IMG/VR virus record: IMGVR_UViG_3300020385_000071
Span: 1 to 21,785 of that record
Origin: a virus
DNA length: 21,785 bases
Reading direction: 5' to 3' (one strand)
In this document: in pieces, positions 7,648-16,648 of the stretch
How positions within the stretch are numbered: position 1 is the stretch's first letter
How the letters are laid out: each line of letters starts with the position of its first letter
Notes under the pieces: model-generated
Database searches by the model: none
The model's input: only the letters and a program-made list of their open reading frames with translations
What the model was told of the DNA's origin: nothing
Position numbers and translations under genes: made by a program

Positions 7648-8090
7648 TGTCACACGTCAGGCAACAATTAAGAGAAAGAGCGGCTACAACCCTTACAGGG
7701 CTAACCACTACTGGAACTAAAGTCTACCAATCAAGGGTATACCCTCTTGGTGCGGCTAATTTGCCTGGTTTGTTGATCTATACCAAATCTGAGGATAGCG
7801 AAGCGGTAACTATGTCAGGGGCGAGAACACTTTTAAGAAACTTATCTTTAGTTATTGAAGGCTATGTAAAAGCAGTTAGTAATTATGACGATACTGTGGA
7901 CACGATAGCAAAAGAAGTAGAAACGGCTATGGGTAATGATGTCACGCTTAACAGCCTGGCTAAAAACTCTTATCTAGAATCTACTGAAATTGAATATGAC
8001 GGCGAAGGTGAAAAACCATTAGCTGTGATATCACTAACGTACAGAGTTGAATACATGACTAAAGAAAATGCACCACAAACGGCGGTGTAA
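7647..8090 (+). CDS. Tail terminator protein, gpU-like
   Basis: This 147-residue protein has the size and position of a tail terminator, the hexameric ring that caps the tail tube and joins it to the head. The sequence starts with a helix (VRQQLRERAATTLTGLT). It continues with beta segments typical of the family: VYQSRVYPLGAANLPGLLIYTKSED, LRNLSLVIEGYVKA, then YDDTVDTIAKEVETAM, and LAVISLTYRVEYMT. The GTG start (7647) overlaps the previous TAG by one base and has AGGAG a few bases upstream. It is followed by the tail tube gene. Assignment rests on pattern and order. Confidence 0.7.
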   Translation: MSHVRQQLRERAATTLTGLTTTGTKVYQSRVYPLGAANLPGLLIYTKSEDSEAVTMSGARTLLRNLSLVIEGYVKAVSNYDDTVDTIAKEVETAMGNDVTLNSLAKNSYLESTEIEYDGEGEKPLAVISLTYRVEYMTKENAPQTAV

Positions 8091-8099
8091 GGAGTAGAT

Positions 8100-8237
8100 A
8101 TGGCAGTTTTATATTCTCCAAATGGCAAAGATAGCATTGATGCACACGTAAGCCAGGTGGAGTATTTAATTAGTAAAGGTTGGACTGAGGAGAAATCCAA
8201 GTCTGTAAGTAAAAAAAATAAAAATAGCGAGGAATAG
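8100..8237 (+). CDS. Small tail-region protein of 45 residues, unknown
   Basis: An open frame starts at ATG 8100 with AAGGAG at 8089-8094 and ends at TAG 8235-8237, three bases before the tail tube gene. The protein begins MAVLYSPNGKDSIDAHVSQV, contains EYLISKGWT and ends in a Lys/Ser-rich tail. Short proteins with a terminal 'GW' turn and charged tail are frequent beside phage structural genes, but I recognise no defined function. The strong ribosome site and fit between neighbours support a real gene. Confidence 0.7.
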   Translation: MAVLYSPNGKDSIDAHVSQVEYLISKGWTEEKSKSVSKKNKNSEE

Positions 8238-8239
8238 AA

Positions 8240-8629
8240 ATGGCAACACACGCAGGAAAAGAAGGCTTAGTAAAAGTAGGCTCAAACACAGTAGCGGAAG
8301 TTCGTACATGGACTATCAATACAAATGCTGACGTTATAGAAGACACAGCTATGGGAGATACGGCAAGAACGTACCTTTCTGGTTTGACTTCTGCTGATGC
8401 ATCAGTAGATCTATTTTGGGATGAGACAGATACAAATGGACAGGTTGCATTAGCACCTGGATCTTCTGTAACTTTAGTCTTATATCCAGAAGGATCAACA
8501 AGTGGTGATACTTATTACACTGGCACAGCAATCGTAACTTCAAAATCCATAACAGGATCTTTTGATGGCATGGTTGAAGCTAGTATAAGTGCTACCTACA
8601 CAGGCGCAGTAGCAACGGCAACGGTGTAA
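8240..8629 (+). CDS. Major tail tube protein, gpV-like
   Basis: This 129-residue protein is the likely subunit of the stacked hexameric rings of the flexible tail tube. It begins with a typical tail-tube opening (GKEGLVKVGSNTVAEVRTWTIN, then DVIEDTAMGDTARTYLSGLTS). It continues with alternating beta strands (ASVDLFWDE, VTLVLYPEG, TAIVTSKSITGSFDGMVEASISATYTG). It carries no obvious extra Ig domain. It lies directly before the tail-assembly chaperone and tape measure, the standard order. Confidence 0.85.
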   Translation: MATHAGKEGLVKVGSNTVAEVRTWTINTNADVIEDTAMGDTARTYLSGLTSADASVDLFWDETDTNGQVALAPGSSVTLVLYPEGSTSGDTYYTGTAIVTSKSITGSFDGMVEASISATYTGAVATATV

Positions 8630-8632
8630 GAA

Positions 8633-8968
8633 ATGAAAGCAATTGAGAGTGCAAAAGTTCATTTCAGTGGATTAGCAATAGAAATGGTGGAAGTCCCAGA
8701 ATGGGGAGCTGACGGCGTACCTTTAAGTGTTTATTACAAGCCAATGACGTTGGCTGAAAAGAATAAACTTTATAAGTTAGCGCAGAATGATGATCTAGAG
8801 ATTATGGCTTATACGTTGATCTATAAAGCATTAGATTCAGACGGTAATAAGATATTTGATCTAGGTGATAAGCGAGCATTAATGCATGAGGTTGATGCTG
8901 ATGTTGCGGCAGAACTAGCCGCTAAGATCATGTCTGGTGCATCTATTGATGAACAAAAGGGAAAGTAA
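8633..8968 (+). CDS. Tail assembly chaperone, G-like (upstream frame)
   Basis: This 111-residue protein lies between the tail tube and tape measure and plays the lambda gpG role: it coats the tape measure and recruits tube subunits. The sequence (YYKPMTLAEKNKLYKLAQ, DLEIMAYTLIYKALDSDGNKIFDLGDKRALMHEV, DVAAELAAKIM) matches the usual chaperone pattern, including the 'DADGNPLFT-like' turn. It ends in DEQKGK and a TAA at 8966. The last two sense codons are within the heptamer GGGAAAG, so part of the ribosomes should shift -1 and make a longer product. Confidence 0.85.
   Translation: MKAIESAKVHFSGLAIEMVEVPEWGADGVPLSVYYKPMTLAEKNKLYKLAQNDDLEIMAYTLIYKALDSDGNKIFDLGDKRALMHEVDADVAAELAAKIMSGASIDEQKGK
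8959..8965 (+). promoter_or_regulatory. Programmed -1 ribosomal frameshift site (G GGA AAG)
   Basis: The heptamer G GGA AAG, read in the frame of the upstream gene, lies immediately before its TAA stop. It is the X-XXY-YYZ slippery sequence used in lambda gene G/T. A second slippery-type heptamer, A AAG GGA, overlaps it at 8956-8962. The -1 frame is open from here for 51 codons and encodes a T-like segment. The site is directly visible; slippage is inferred from the well-known siphovirus mechanism. Confidence 0.85.
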
Positions 8969-9120
8969 GAGAGGACAATGATTTTTTTGCTCAGTACGCT
9001 TTAGCAGAAAAACTAGGTCTGACGGTATCAGATCTACAAGAAAAAATGTCATTGTCCGAGTTTAACGGTTGGATTGCTTATTTGGAGTATAAGAGCGAAT
9101 TAGAAAAAAGAAATGGCTAG
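8965..9120 (+). CDS. Tail assembly chaperone, T extension reached by -1 frameshift (GT fusion)
   Basis: The -1 frame continues from the slippery site as VREDNDFFAQYALAEKLG, through LTVSDLQEKMSLSEFNGWIA and YLEYKSELEKRNG to TAG 9118-9120. The pattern 'hydrophobic-SEFxxWxAYLEYK' is typical of T-like extensions of tail assembly chaperones, which bind tube subunits. No good independent start exists, so it is most likely made only as a fusion of about 162 residues with the G-like protein. Its end overlaps the tape measure ATG at 9113. Confidence 0.82.
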   Translation, partial: VREDNDFFAQYALAEKLGLTVSDLQEKMSLSEFNGWIAYLEYKSELEKRNG

Positions 9121-10615
9121 CAAAGACTATAGATTTAATATAACCGCGCAGAACAAGACTCAGCAGGCGTTTAGTCAAGTCAATCGCAGTTTAGATAAAA
9201 CCTCAAAAAGTATGGCTTTTATGAAAAAGTCTTTTGTTGGTTTGATAGGTACTGCGGCTATAGCTAGCTTTGGTAGGCAAACATTACAAACAGCCGATGA
9301 TTTAGCTAAAGTTTCATCATCTATAGGTGTAAGCGCAGAGTTTTTACAAAGATTTCAATTTGCGGCTGAACAATCTGGTGTAGCCGCAGAAGGTTTTGAT
9401 AAGAGTTTACGTTTCTTCTCTAAAACTATGGGTGAAGCAACAATGGGCTTAGGTCTTGGTCTAGATGCAATACAACAATTAGGCGTTTCTTTAAAAGACA
9501 CAGAAGGAAATACAAAATCAATAGATGCTCTTTTTATAGAAATGATGCACACCTTAGATGGTGTAGAGAACGCAACAGAAAAGGCAGGTTTGGCAACAAA
9601 ACTATTTGGTAGGGCAGGCATACCAATGGTCAACATGCTACGCGATGGACATCAAGCCATGTTAGATCTTGCGGAAGTTGCGCCAGGTGTGTTGACAGAC
9701 GAAGACACAAAACGAGCTGAAGAATTTAATGATGCTATGAATGTATTGGCACGTACAGTACGCGGCCCAGTTCAATCAGCAATAATTTCGTTAGTTAATT
9801 TACCTTCTACAATAAAAGAAACATTAACAGATGTATTTTTTGACAATGATGCTTTTAACCCACAACAACTAGAACAATTTTTTGGAAGAGTAAACGCAGG
9901 GGTAACTAAGACAGGTGAAGAATTAAAAATAGTAGATAAAAGAGTTATTGCATTTGCAGAAAGAATTAACGAAAGCCTTAAAACGCCTACAGAAAAAATT
10001 GCAGATTTTAGAGAAGAATTAGAAGAAGCCGTACAAGCAGGCATATTTGACAAAAATAAAGTAGAAGCGGCAGTAGCCGTATTTAGTGAATCAGTTACTA
10101 AAGGCGTAGAAGACACAATGACTGTTGTAAAACAGTTTGAAGACACGATAGAAGGATCTTTAGAAGGCGCATTTACAGATTTCTTTGATAGAACTAGTGA
10201 AGGCTTTATGAACATGAACACTTTATTTAAAACTGTTATTGATTCAATAATACAAGAAGTTTTGAGACTAGCAGTTATTAAGCCTATTGTTGATTACATA
10301 ATGGGTGGGCCTGTAGCAACTATATCAAGTATATTTGGTAAAGCATCTGGCGGCCCTGTGACTGGTGGTAGAACTTATATGGTTGGAGAAAGAGGCCCAG
10401 AATTATTTACTGCACCAGGTAACGGCAACATAGTACCAAATAACAAAATGGGCATGGCAGGTGGCGGCACAACAAATGTAAACATTACTTACGACATCAA
10501 GGCATTTGACTCAAAAGATGCTACAGCCGCTATTGCAGAACAAGCACCAACAATCGTTGGAATAGTAGAACAATCATTTAACAAACGCGGCAGACGAGGG
10601 CCATTAGGAACATGA
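9113..10615 (+). CDS. Tape measure protein
   Basis: This protein sets tail length and probably exits with the DNA into the host. At 500 residues it is short for the family, implying a short tail. The N-terminus is helical (FNITAQNKTQQAFSQVNRSLDKT) followed by a hydrophobic stretch (SFVGLIGTAAIASFG, ~residues 40-54). The region 60-200 contains the common phage motif LAKVSSSIGVSAEFLQRFQFAAEQSGV. The C-terminal part has a second hydrophobic helix (VLRLAVIKPIVDYIMGG) and the lambda gpH-like ending YMVGERGPELFTAPGNGNIV. It begins inside the end of the T extension and overlaps the next gene by four bases (ATGA). Confidence 0.93.
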   Translation: MASKDYRFNITAQNKTQQAFSQVNRSLDKTSKSMAFMKKSFVGLIGTAAIASFGRQTLQTADDLAKVSSSIGVSAEFLQRFQFAAEQSGVAAEGFDKSLRFFSKTMGEATMGLGLGLDAIQQLGVSLKDTEGNTKSIDALFIEMMHTLDGVENATEKAGLATKLFGRAGIPMVNMLRDGHQAMLDLAEVAPGVLTDEDTKRAEEFNDAMNVLARTVRGPVQSAIISLVNLPSTIKETLTDVFFDNDAFNPQQLEQFFGRVNAGVTKTGEELKIVDKRVIAFAERINESLKTPTEKIADFREELEEAVQAGIFDKNKVEAAVAVFSESVTKGVEDTMTVVKQFEDTIEGSLEGAFTDFFDRTSEGFMNMNTLFKTVIDSIIQEVLRLAVIKPIVDYIMGGPVATISSIFGKASGGPVTGGRTYMVGERGPELFTAPGNGNIVPNNKMGMAGGGTTNVNITYDIKAFDSKDATAAIAEQAPTIVGIVEQSFNKRGRRGPLGT

Positions 10616-11214
10616 GCGGAACATTCCCAAGTAGCCCTGCCCCACTCACTATAGAAGTACAAAGTTTTGAACCTACCCTACTTAGTGTTGCTAACAACCT
10701 ACGAAGACAAGCTAGATCTAGAGGTGGGCAAAGATGGTTATTCAAATGCACATTCCCACCATTAGCCAGGGCAGATTTTGATCCTATATTTGCTTTCAGT
10801 GTTGCACAACGCGGACAGTTTGAAACCTTTACCTGGGTTCCTAATACAATAGGCACAACAAGAGGTGCATCTAGTGAATCACCAGTAGTAAATGCGGCAT
10901 TAGCGGCAGGAGTTTCTACAGGCACAGTAGATGGCTTGACTGCCAGTACATCTAACATTCTAAGATCTGGTGATTTCTTTAAATTCTCAGGCCACACAAA
11001 AGTTTATATGGTTACTTCTGATATGAGCAGTAACGGATCTGGCGTTGCTACCCTTAATTTTTCTCCTAGATTAGAAAGCGCAGTTGCAGATAATGAGACT
11101 CTTACCATTGCTTCTGTGCCTTTTCAGGTGGCTTTCGCCAGTGACGTTAGAGGTTACACAACAGATCCTACGGCCTACTATCAATATGAAATAGATCTTA
11201 TAGAGGTTACATAG
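10612..11214 (+). CDS. Minor tail protein in the gpM / distal tail position
   Basis: This 200-residue protein directly follows the tape measure and precedes the L-like gene, the place of lambda gpM, which forms the ring between tail tube and tip. Its opening (SFEPTLLSVANNLRRQARSRGGQRWLFKCTFPPLARADFDPI) resembles distal-tail proteins of marine siphophages, where 'GGQRW' and 'F-PPL-R' recur. The middle (about 75-160) looks like an inserted beta domain, and FQVAFASDVRGY, YYQYEIDLIEV closes the fold. I cannot name the family with certainty; the virion role follows from position. Confidence 0.7.
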   Translation: MSGTFPSSPAPLTIEVQSFEPTLLSVANNLRRQARSRGGQRWLFKCTFPPLARADFDPIFAFSVAQRGQFETFTWVPNTIGTTRGASSESPVVNAALAAGVSTGTVDGLTASTSNILRSGDFFKFSGHTKVYMVTSDMSSNGSGVATLNFSPRLESAVADNETLTIASVPFQVAFASDVRGYTTDPTAYYQYEIDLIEVT

Positions 11215-12999
11215 ATGGCAAACAGAGGAAGTACAACTGCTTTCCAAACTGAGATCAAAAAAGATCAATCACACCCTTTGCATCTGATAGAGGTGTATTT
11301 AGACAGTGCCACTTATTACGTAACAGACAATTACAGGGATGTTGTTTACGATAGTAATACCTATGATGCTTTAGGTTTCTTTTTAAACTTTGCAAACATA
11401 GAGGAAAGCACAGAAGTTACAGCATCTAGAATCACACTTAGCTTGTCTGGTGTTGATCAGCAATACACTAATCTGTTTTTAACAGAAAATTACGTTGATA
11501 GACGTGTAGTTATTAGAAAAGCATTTATCAATACTTCAAATGCACTTATAGCAGATCCAGTCACTATATTTGATGGCAGATTAGACTCACCTGTTATTAC
11601 AGAAGATGCGGACACAGGTTTAGCCACAATAGCTGTTGTTGCTTCAAATCAATTTGTAGATTTTGAAAAGACTCCAGGGCGATACACTAACCATGAAAAC
11701 CAACAGCTACATTATCCAGGTGATAACGGTTTTATTTACGCTTCACAAATAATAAAAGACATAGTGTGGGGCCAAGAATTTAACGCAGGTAACAGAGTAG
11801 AAGGCGCAGGATCTTTAACTGGTGAATTAACTGGTGCTTCTTACACAAACACTGGCGGTATAGGATCAGAATCATTAGTAGTTACTAATCCTTGGGGCAA
11901 CCCAATATTAATAGATCCAGATCTGGGCGATAGAGTTTATGTTAATGTTGCAGAGCATGGATTAAGCACAGGTGATACCGTTGACATAGATGGTGCTGAA
12001 AGCACAACTGAAGTACCTTCAACGTCAATAAACGGTGAACAGACAGTAACCGTAGCAGATCCAAATGCTTTTTATTTTGATATTGATGAAGATGTAACAG
12101 TTGTTGAAAACTTTACAGGCGGTAGAAGTTTAACTATTTACGGTAAGCCTCCTGTTACAACTGGTATCAAAACAAATACTACAACCAATAAAGAAAATGA
12201 AGTTGAGATATTAGATCCTACTGAAACTATCAAAGTTGGCCAATTTATAGAGTTTGAAAACACAGGTGATATTGGCGGCATTACTGAACAGCATTTAATA
12301 GGTAAAAAACACGAAGTAAAAGAAGTAAACAGCAACGGTGTTAGAACAGCAAAGGTAGCAATAGTAAAACAAGAAAAAACAACATCACCTCCTATCTCAA
12401 CTGATACAACAGTAGCAAACACTGTCACAGTCAACATTGCGGATCATGGGTTAAATGTAGGCGAAACTGTAGTTATCGCAGGATCGGCCGCCGTAGGTGG
12501 TGTAGCCGCATCAAGTATTAATGGAACTAAAACAGTAACATCAATAAAAAGTAATGATGCTGTAAATATAACAGTAGCAGATTCAGTAACCAGTACCGTG
12601 AATAACGGTGGAGGTGACGGCGTTACTATAGATGGTTTGTCACCCAATAGCCCATTTGTAGCAACGACTTCAGGAAGTACGACCGTCACCTTTCACCACA
12701 CTGCGCATGGATTAGCCGTAGGAGATACAGTAGTGATAATAGGATCTACTGATGTAGGTGGTGTGCCTGCTTCCGATCTTAACAAATCACACACAGTAGC
12801 TAGTGTGCCAAATGCCAACAGTTTTACTGTTACGGTAGCCACAGCCGCTACCTCTACAGCAGTAGGCGGCGGTGCTTATACCTATGTGAAATTACCTGTT
12901 AAAGCAACAAGCGTTGCCAGGGGCGGTAAGAAAAATACAACTATCAATATTAGCGCGGTAAAACCACAAGAAAACATTAGATTTGTAATAGGGGAATGA
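11215..12999 (+). CDS. Tail-tip / baseplate hub protein in the gpL position, with inserted beta repeats
   Basis: This 594-residue protein occupies the gpL place. The first ~185 residues are hub-like: HLIEVYLDSATYYVTDNYRDV, then FANIEESTEVTASRITLSLSG, DPVTIFDGRLDSPVI and SNQFVDFEKTPGRYTNHENQ, ending GFIYASQIIKDIVWG. A long Thr/Val/Gly-rich region follows. It carries three copies of a 'HGL-x2-G-(D/E)-TV-x-I-x-G' unit, near residues 242, 405 and 487; the last two continue with GGVxAS and a closing repeat. This kind of 'ubiquitous tail' repeat occurs in many phage tip proteins. The last ~40 residues resume a hub-like end. It touches the hydrolase gene by ATGA. Confidence 0.7.
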   Translation: MANRGSTTAFQTEIKKDQSHPLHLIEVYLDSATYYVTDNYRDVVYDSNTYDALGFFLNFANIEESTEVTASRITLSLSGVDQQYTNLFLTENYVDRRVVIRKAFINTSNALIADPVTIFDGRLDSPVITEDADTGLATIAVVASNQFVDFEKTPGRYTNHENQQLHYPGDNGFIYASQIIKDIVWGQEFNAGNRVEGAGSLTGELTGASYTNTGGIGSESLVVTNPWGNPILIDPDLGDRVYVNVAEHGLSTGDTVDIDGAESTTEVPSTSINGEQTVTVADPNAFYFDIDEDVTVVENFTGGRSLTIYGKPPVTTGIKTNTTTNKENEVEILDPTETIKVGQFIEFENTGDIGGITEQHLIGKKHEVKEVNSNGVRTAKVAIVKQEKTTSPPISTDTTVANTVTVNIADHGLNVGETVVIAGSAAVGGVAASSINGTKTVTSIKSNDAVNITVADSVTSTVNNGGGDGVTIDGLSPNSPFVATTSGSTTVTFHHTAHGLAVGDTVVIIGSTDVGGVPASDLNKSHTVASVPNANSFTVTVATAATSTAVGGGAYTYVKLPVKATSVARGGKKNTTINISAVKPQENIRFVIGE

Positions 13000-13403
13000 A
13001 GGATTTAGAAACAATAGCATTTGCACAAAAGGAACTAGATACACCGTTCGCCTGGGGTACTAACGACTGCAATACCTTAGTGCTTAAATACTTAGACGAA
13101 GTATGGGGCAATGATGTTTTGAGTATGATCTATGGCAAATACAAAACTAAGATAGGTGCTGTCAAATTTAACAAAAAACAAAAATACACCTTTACTGATG
13201 GCATTGTAGAAGAACTAGGTGCTATAAGATTGCCACCAAAGTTAGCCAGGACTGGTGACATATTAATTGTGCATACCAAAGGTTTTGAAATGGGGCATAT
13301 TTGTTTAGGAACTAAAATATTATCTGTGATAGAAGACAGTAAAACATCTATCACCAGAATTGATGGTTTTGATTTTTTTAATTGGGCATTGAGGATTAAT
13401 TAA
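12996..13403 (+). CDS. NlpC/P60-like tail cell-wall hydrolase (gpK position)
   Basis: This 135-residue protein has the layout of phage tail NlpC/P60-type peptidases, which cut peptide cross-bridges in the host wall during DNA entry. TPFAWGTNDCNTLVLKYL (residues ~16-33) carries the probable catalytic Cys (C26) in a 'WG-x2-DC' context. RTGDILIVHTKGFEMGHICLG (~84-104) supplies the 'GD' and the likely catalytic His (MGH). The third catalytic position is not obvious. It lies between the L- and J-position genes exactly as gpK does in lambda and overlaps both neighbours (ATGA and TAATG). Confidence 0.8.
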   Translation: MKDLETIAFAQKELDTPFAWGTNDCNTLVLKYLDEVWGNDVLSMIYGKYKTKIGAVKFNKKQKYTFTDGIVEELGAIRLPPKLARTGDILIVHTKGFEMGHICLGTKILSVIEDSKTSITRIDGFDFFNWALRIN

Positions 13404-16400
13404 TGGGACAGGCAGTAGCTTTTGTAAAAGGAACAATTGAGTTTTTTACTTTATTATTTTCTTATGCTACTGGTAATTACATAGCAGGCCAGGTACTAGG
13501 CTATATAGCCGCAGGTGCTTTTTTTAATGCTGTTGGTGGTGTTATACAAGGTTTATATGAAGTTCCTAAAATTGGTTTAGCACAGCAAGGCGCAACAGTT
13601 CTAAGCAACAGCAGATCTAGTTCTGCACCCTTACCTGTTATATATGGCGCAAGGCGTGTTGGTGGAATACAAGTATTTGTAGCTACTTCTCCAGGCTATC
13701 CAGTGCCAGGAGATCCAGACTCAGTAGAAGAGATAGCTGATAATAGATACCTAAACATGGTCATAGCATTGTGTGAGGGGCCAATAGGAGCTGTCAAAAA
13801 AGTTTATGCCAATAACGTAGAAATATGGCCGCAAATGGATTCAAGATTTGACGGTAAGGCTTATATAAGTGTGCATAGAGGAGAAACAACACAAGCGGCT
13901 GATGCAGAATTGGTAAATGTAGCTAACGGCAGTGAAGCACCTTTTGTATGGGATTCTACTTACAAATTAAGCGGTGTGGCTTATTTGTATGTACAGCTAG
14001 AAGCTGATAATGAGGTATGGGGATCTGGTGTGCCTACAATCAATGCAGATATATTAGGCAAAGTAGTAGAAGACACTAGAAATACTTATTCTGGAACTGC
14101 ATTTTCTATAGACAGATACAGTAACAACCCTGCCCTTTGCATAAAAGATTATCTGACTAATTCTACTTACGGCAAGGGTATATCAGGAACGCAAATAAGC
14201 ACATCGTCATTTGAAGCGGCGGCAAACTATTGTGATGAACTAATTACTATTACAAAAGACGATGGTACGACTATCACACAAAAAAGATTTACCATGAATG
14301 GCGTAGTAACTGTTGGCGAATCTAGTATGAATATACTGAATAAAATGCTGACATCTTGTAGGGGTATGCTTGTTTTTAGTGGTGGTTTTTACAAATTAAT
14401 TATTGATAAAGCAGAAACAGCTTCATTGACGTTTGATGAATCTACCATCATGCCTAATTTTAATATTACGTTACCTGGTAAACAAAGTTTGGCCAACAGA
14501 GTTCAAGCAAACTTCTTTAATCCTCAGAATGAGTGGCAAGCTGATTTTGTATATTCAGAAAGCAGTACATACAAGACACAAGATAATGATCTTTTATTAG
14601 AGCGCAAAATAGAACTGCCTTTTACTGCTGATTATTACCAGGCTCAGTACATTGCAGAACAAACATTAAAGCAAAGCAGACAAGGCATCATCATTGATTT
14701 TAGAACGCTACAAGAGGGCTTGTTGGCAGAAGTGGGCGATGTCATATATATAAAATTAGATGCGCCTGGTTGGTCTAGTTTAAATAGTGGCGCAGGTAAA
14801 TTATTTAGAGTTATACAAATAGGCATAGAAGCAAACGATGAAATTTCTATAGTTGCTAGGGAATACGATGCTGATGTCTATACACCAGGAACAGCAAAAA
14901 CATTTGATACAGCACCAAATACTGCCCTTCCTGCTTTAGATGTCGTAAATACACCAAAAGGCTTAACAGCAACAGAGACTTTATTGTTTAACGATCCTAA
15001 AGTGACTAACAGAGTTAGTTTGTCATGGAAGGCCACTACATCACCTTACATAAAACATTACGAAGTAGCTTACATACAAGGTGCGAAAGGCAAAACTTAT
15101 ATACAAGCAGGAACGGTAACTGGCACACAATTTACAATAGATAATTTAGATCCTAGTGTTTATCAATTTGCTATTAGGGCAGTAAATACCGCAGGCTTTC
15201 AATCTAATTATGCAACGGTACTTATGAACGCTAAAGGCACTTCTATACTGCCTGCCGTTAATGCTCCTGGTATAACAAGCGTAGTAGAATCCTTAGTGTC
15301 AACGACAGCAGGTTCAGGTGTAAAAGCTAAAGCAGTTTTGTCCTGGGTTGCACAAAGCAACACAGACTGGGAAGCGTTGGGTGTGTATATAGAAAGTTAT
15401 GAGGTTGAATATAAGCTGACCTCTGAATCTACAAACTTTGAACGGTTAGGATCTGCAACAGGCACTTTTTTTGAATTCTTTGATATTGCACCCGCGAATT
15501 ATGATTTTAGAGTACGTGCTGTAAATGATGCAGGAATCAAATCACCTTACGCAACTACTACAGCAGAGATAACAGGACTGAGTGCCGCACCTGCTAACGT
15601 AACTAACTTTTATTTAAGAGCAGAAAGCACACAAGCCAACTTGTCCTGGACACCCACTACAGATCTAGATGTTAAAGTTGGTGGTACGTTTGAGATAAGA
15701 CACAGCGTGGCAACAAGCGGTGCAACTTGGGGTACGTCATTAAAAATAGGATCTGATGTACCAGGATCTTCTAACGCGGCTTCAATGCCATTATTGGTAG
15801 GTACTTATTTGATCAAAGCTGTAGATTCAACAGGTAATAAATCAGTTGGCGCAACAAGCATTGTTAATACCGTTTCTGCTTCACTTTTTGACAAAAGAAG
15901 CCAGGCTACTATTACAGATACAACCTTTGCAGGCACTAAAACAAATATGGTTGTTGATGCTGATAGCGGCGTACTTAAATTTGAAGCTGATACGCTTATA
16001 GATAGCAAGACAGAAAATATTGATACCTGGGGTTTATTTGATTCTATTGGTGGTGTTGATACGTCTGGATCTTACGAATTTGCAGACAAGATAGATCTAA
16101 CGCGTGTTATGTCAGCCACACTATCTGGAAGCGTGACATTTGCTACGGTTGCTACGTCAGATATATGGGATAACAGAGCAGGCAATATAGATACCTGGGA
16201 TGCTATAGATGCCAATACATTTGATGATGTAAACGCTACTTTGTTTATTGCTTCTACCAATGATGATCCTGCAAGCGGTGGTGCAACTTGGTCAGCCTAT
16301 CAAGAATTTACGATTGGTAACTATTACGGCAGAGGTCATAAGTTCAAACTAGAATGTACTACAGGCGATACTACGCACCAAATCAACGTATCGCAGTTAG

Positions 16401-16648
16401 TTGCAAAAGCAGAGGTTTACTTTAGATTTGAATCAGAAACAGGAACTACAGCTACAGGCGGTACAGCATTTACTTACGACACGCCTTTTTTAGCGACACC
16501 ACAGATAGCCATTACAGCTAACGATATGGCTACAGGTGATTACTATGCGATTACTAGCAGTTCTGCTACAGGTTTTACACTTAGGTTTTATAACGCAAGC
16601 GGATCTGGAATAGCCAGAACTGCTTACTACTTAGCAAGGGGATATTGA
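13403..16648 (+). CDS. Tail-tip attachment protein, gpJ-like, with fibronectin-III-like domains
   Basis: This 1081-residue protein is probably the central tail-tip protein that closes the tail and contacts the host. The first ~60 residues are hydrophobic (FFTLLFSYATGN, VLGYIAAGAFFNAVGG), reminiscent of a gpI-like segment fused to J. The conserved J-type core follows: SAPLPVIYGARRVGG, VIALCEGPIGAVKKVYANN, SGVAYLYVQLEAD, CIKDYLTNSTYGKGI, LTSCRGMLVFSGGFYKL and FSITARE-like IVAREYDADVY. Around 515-825 are two clear and one weaker fibronectin III-like domains (VSLSWKATTSPYIKHYEVAY, FAIRAVNTAGFQS; VLSWVAQ, FRVRAVNDAGIKS). The C-terminal ~250 residues are beta-rich and may bind the receptor or fibre. 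Confidence 0.9.
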   Translation: MGQAVAFVKGTIEFFTLLFSYATGNYIAGQVLGYIAAGAFFNAVGGVIQGLYEVPKIGLAQQGATVLSNSRSSSAPLPVIYGARRVGGIQVFVATSPGYPVPGDPDSVEEIADNRYLNMVIALCEGPIGAVKKVYANNVEIWPQMDSRFDGKAYISVHRGETTQAADAELVNVANGSEAPFVWDSTYKLSGVAYLYVQLEADNEVWGSGVPTINADILGKVVEDTRNTYSGTAFSIDRYSNNPALCIKDYLTNSTYGKGISGTQISTSSFEAAANYCDELITITKDDGTTITQKRFTMNGVVTVGESSMNILNKMLTSCRGMLVFSGGFYKLIIDKAETASLTFDESTIMPNFNITLPGKQSLANRVQANFFNPQNEWQADFVYSESSTYKTQDNDLLLERKIELPFTADYYQAQYIAEQTLKQSRQGIIIDFRTLQEGLLAEVGDVIYIKLDAPGWSSLNSGAGKLFRVIQIGIEANDEISIVAREYDADVYTPGTAKTFDTAPNTALPALDVVNTPKGLTATETLLFNDPKVTNRVSLSWKATTSPYIKHYEVAYIQGAKGKTYIQAGTVTGTQFTIDNLDPSVYQFAIRAVNTAGFQSNYATVLMNAKGTSILPAVNAPGITSVVESLVSTTAGSGVKAKAVLSWVAQSNTDWEALGVYIESYEVEYKLTSESTNFERLGSATGTFFEFFDIAPANYDFRVRAVNDAGIKSPYATTTAEITGLSAAPANVTNFYLRAESTQANLSWTPTTDLDVKVGGTFEIRHSVATSGATWGTSLKIGSDVPGSSNAASMPLLVGTYLIKAVDSTGNKSVGATSIVNTVSASLFDKRSQATITDTTFAGTKTNMVVDADSGVLKFEADTLIDSKTENIDTWGLFDSIGGVDTSGSYEFADKIDLTRVMSATLSGSVTFATVATSDIWDNRAGNIDTWDAIDANTFDDVNATLFIASTNDDPASGGATWSAYQEFTIGNYYGRGHKFKLECTTGDTTHQINVSQLVAKAEVYFRFESETGTTATGGTAFTYDTPFLATPQIAITANDMATGDYYAITSSSATGFTLRFYNASGSGIARTAYYLARGY

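Noticed and set aside
8969-9112. Separate gene with its own start between the G-like gene and the tape measure
   Set aside because: No suitable start with a ribosome site exists at its beginning (ATG 9029 region lies midway), whereas a lambda-type slippery heptamer leads directly into the frame.
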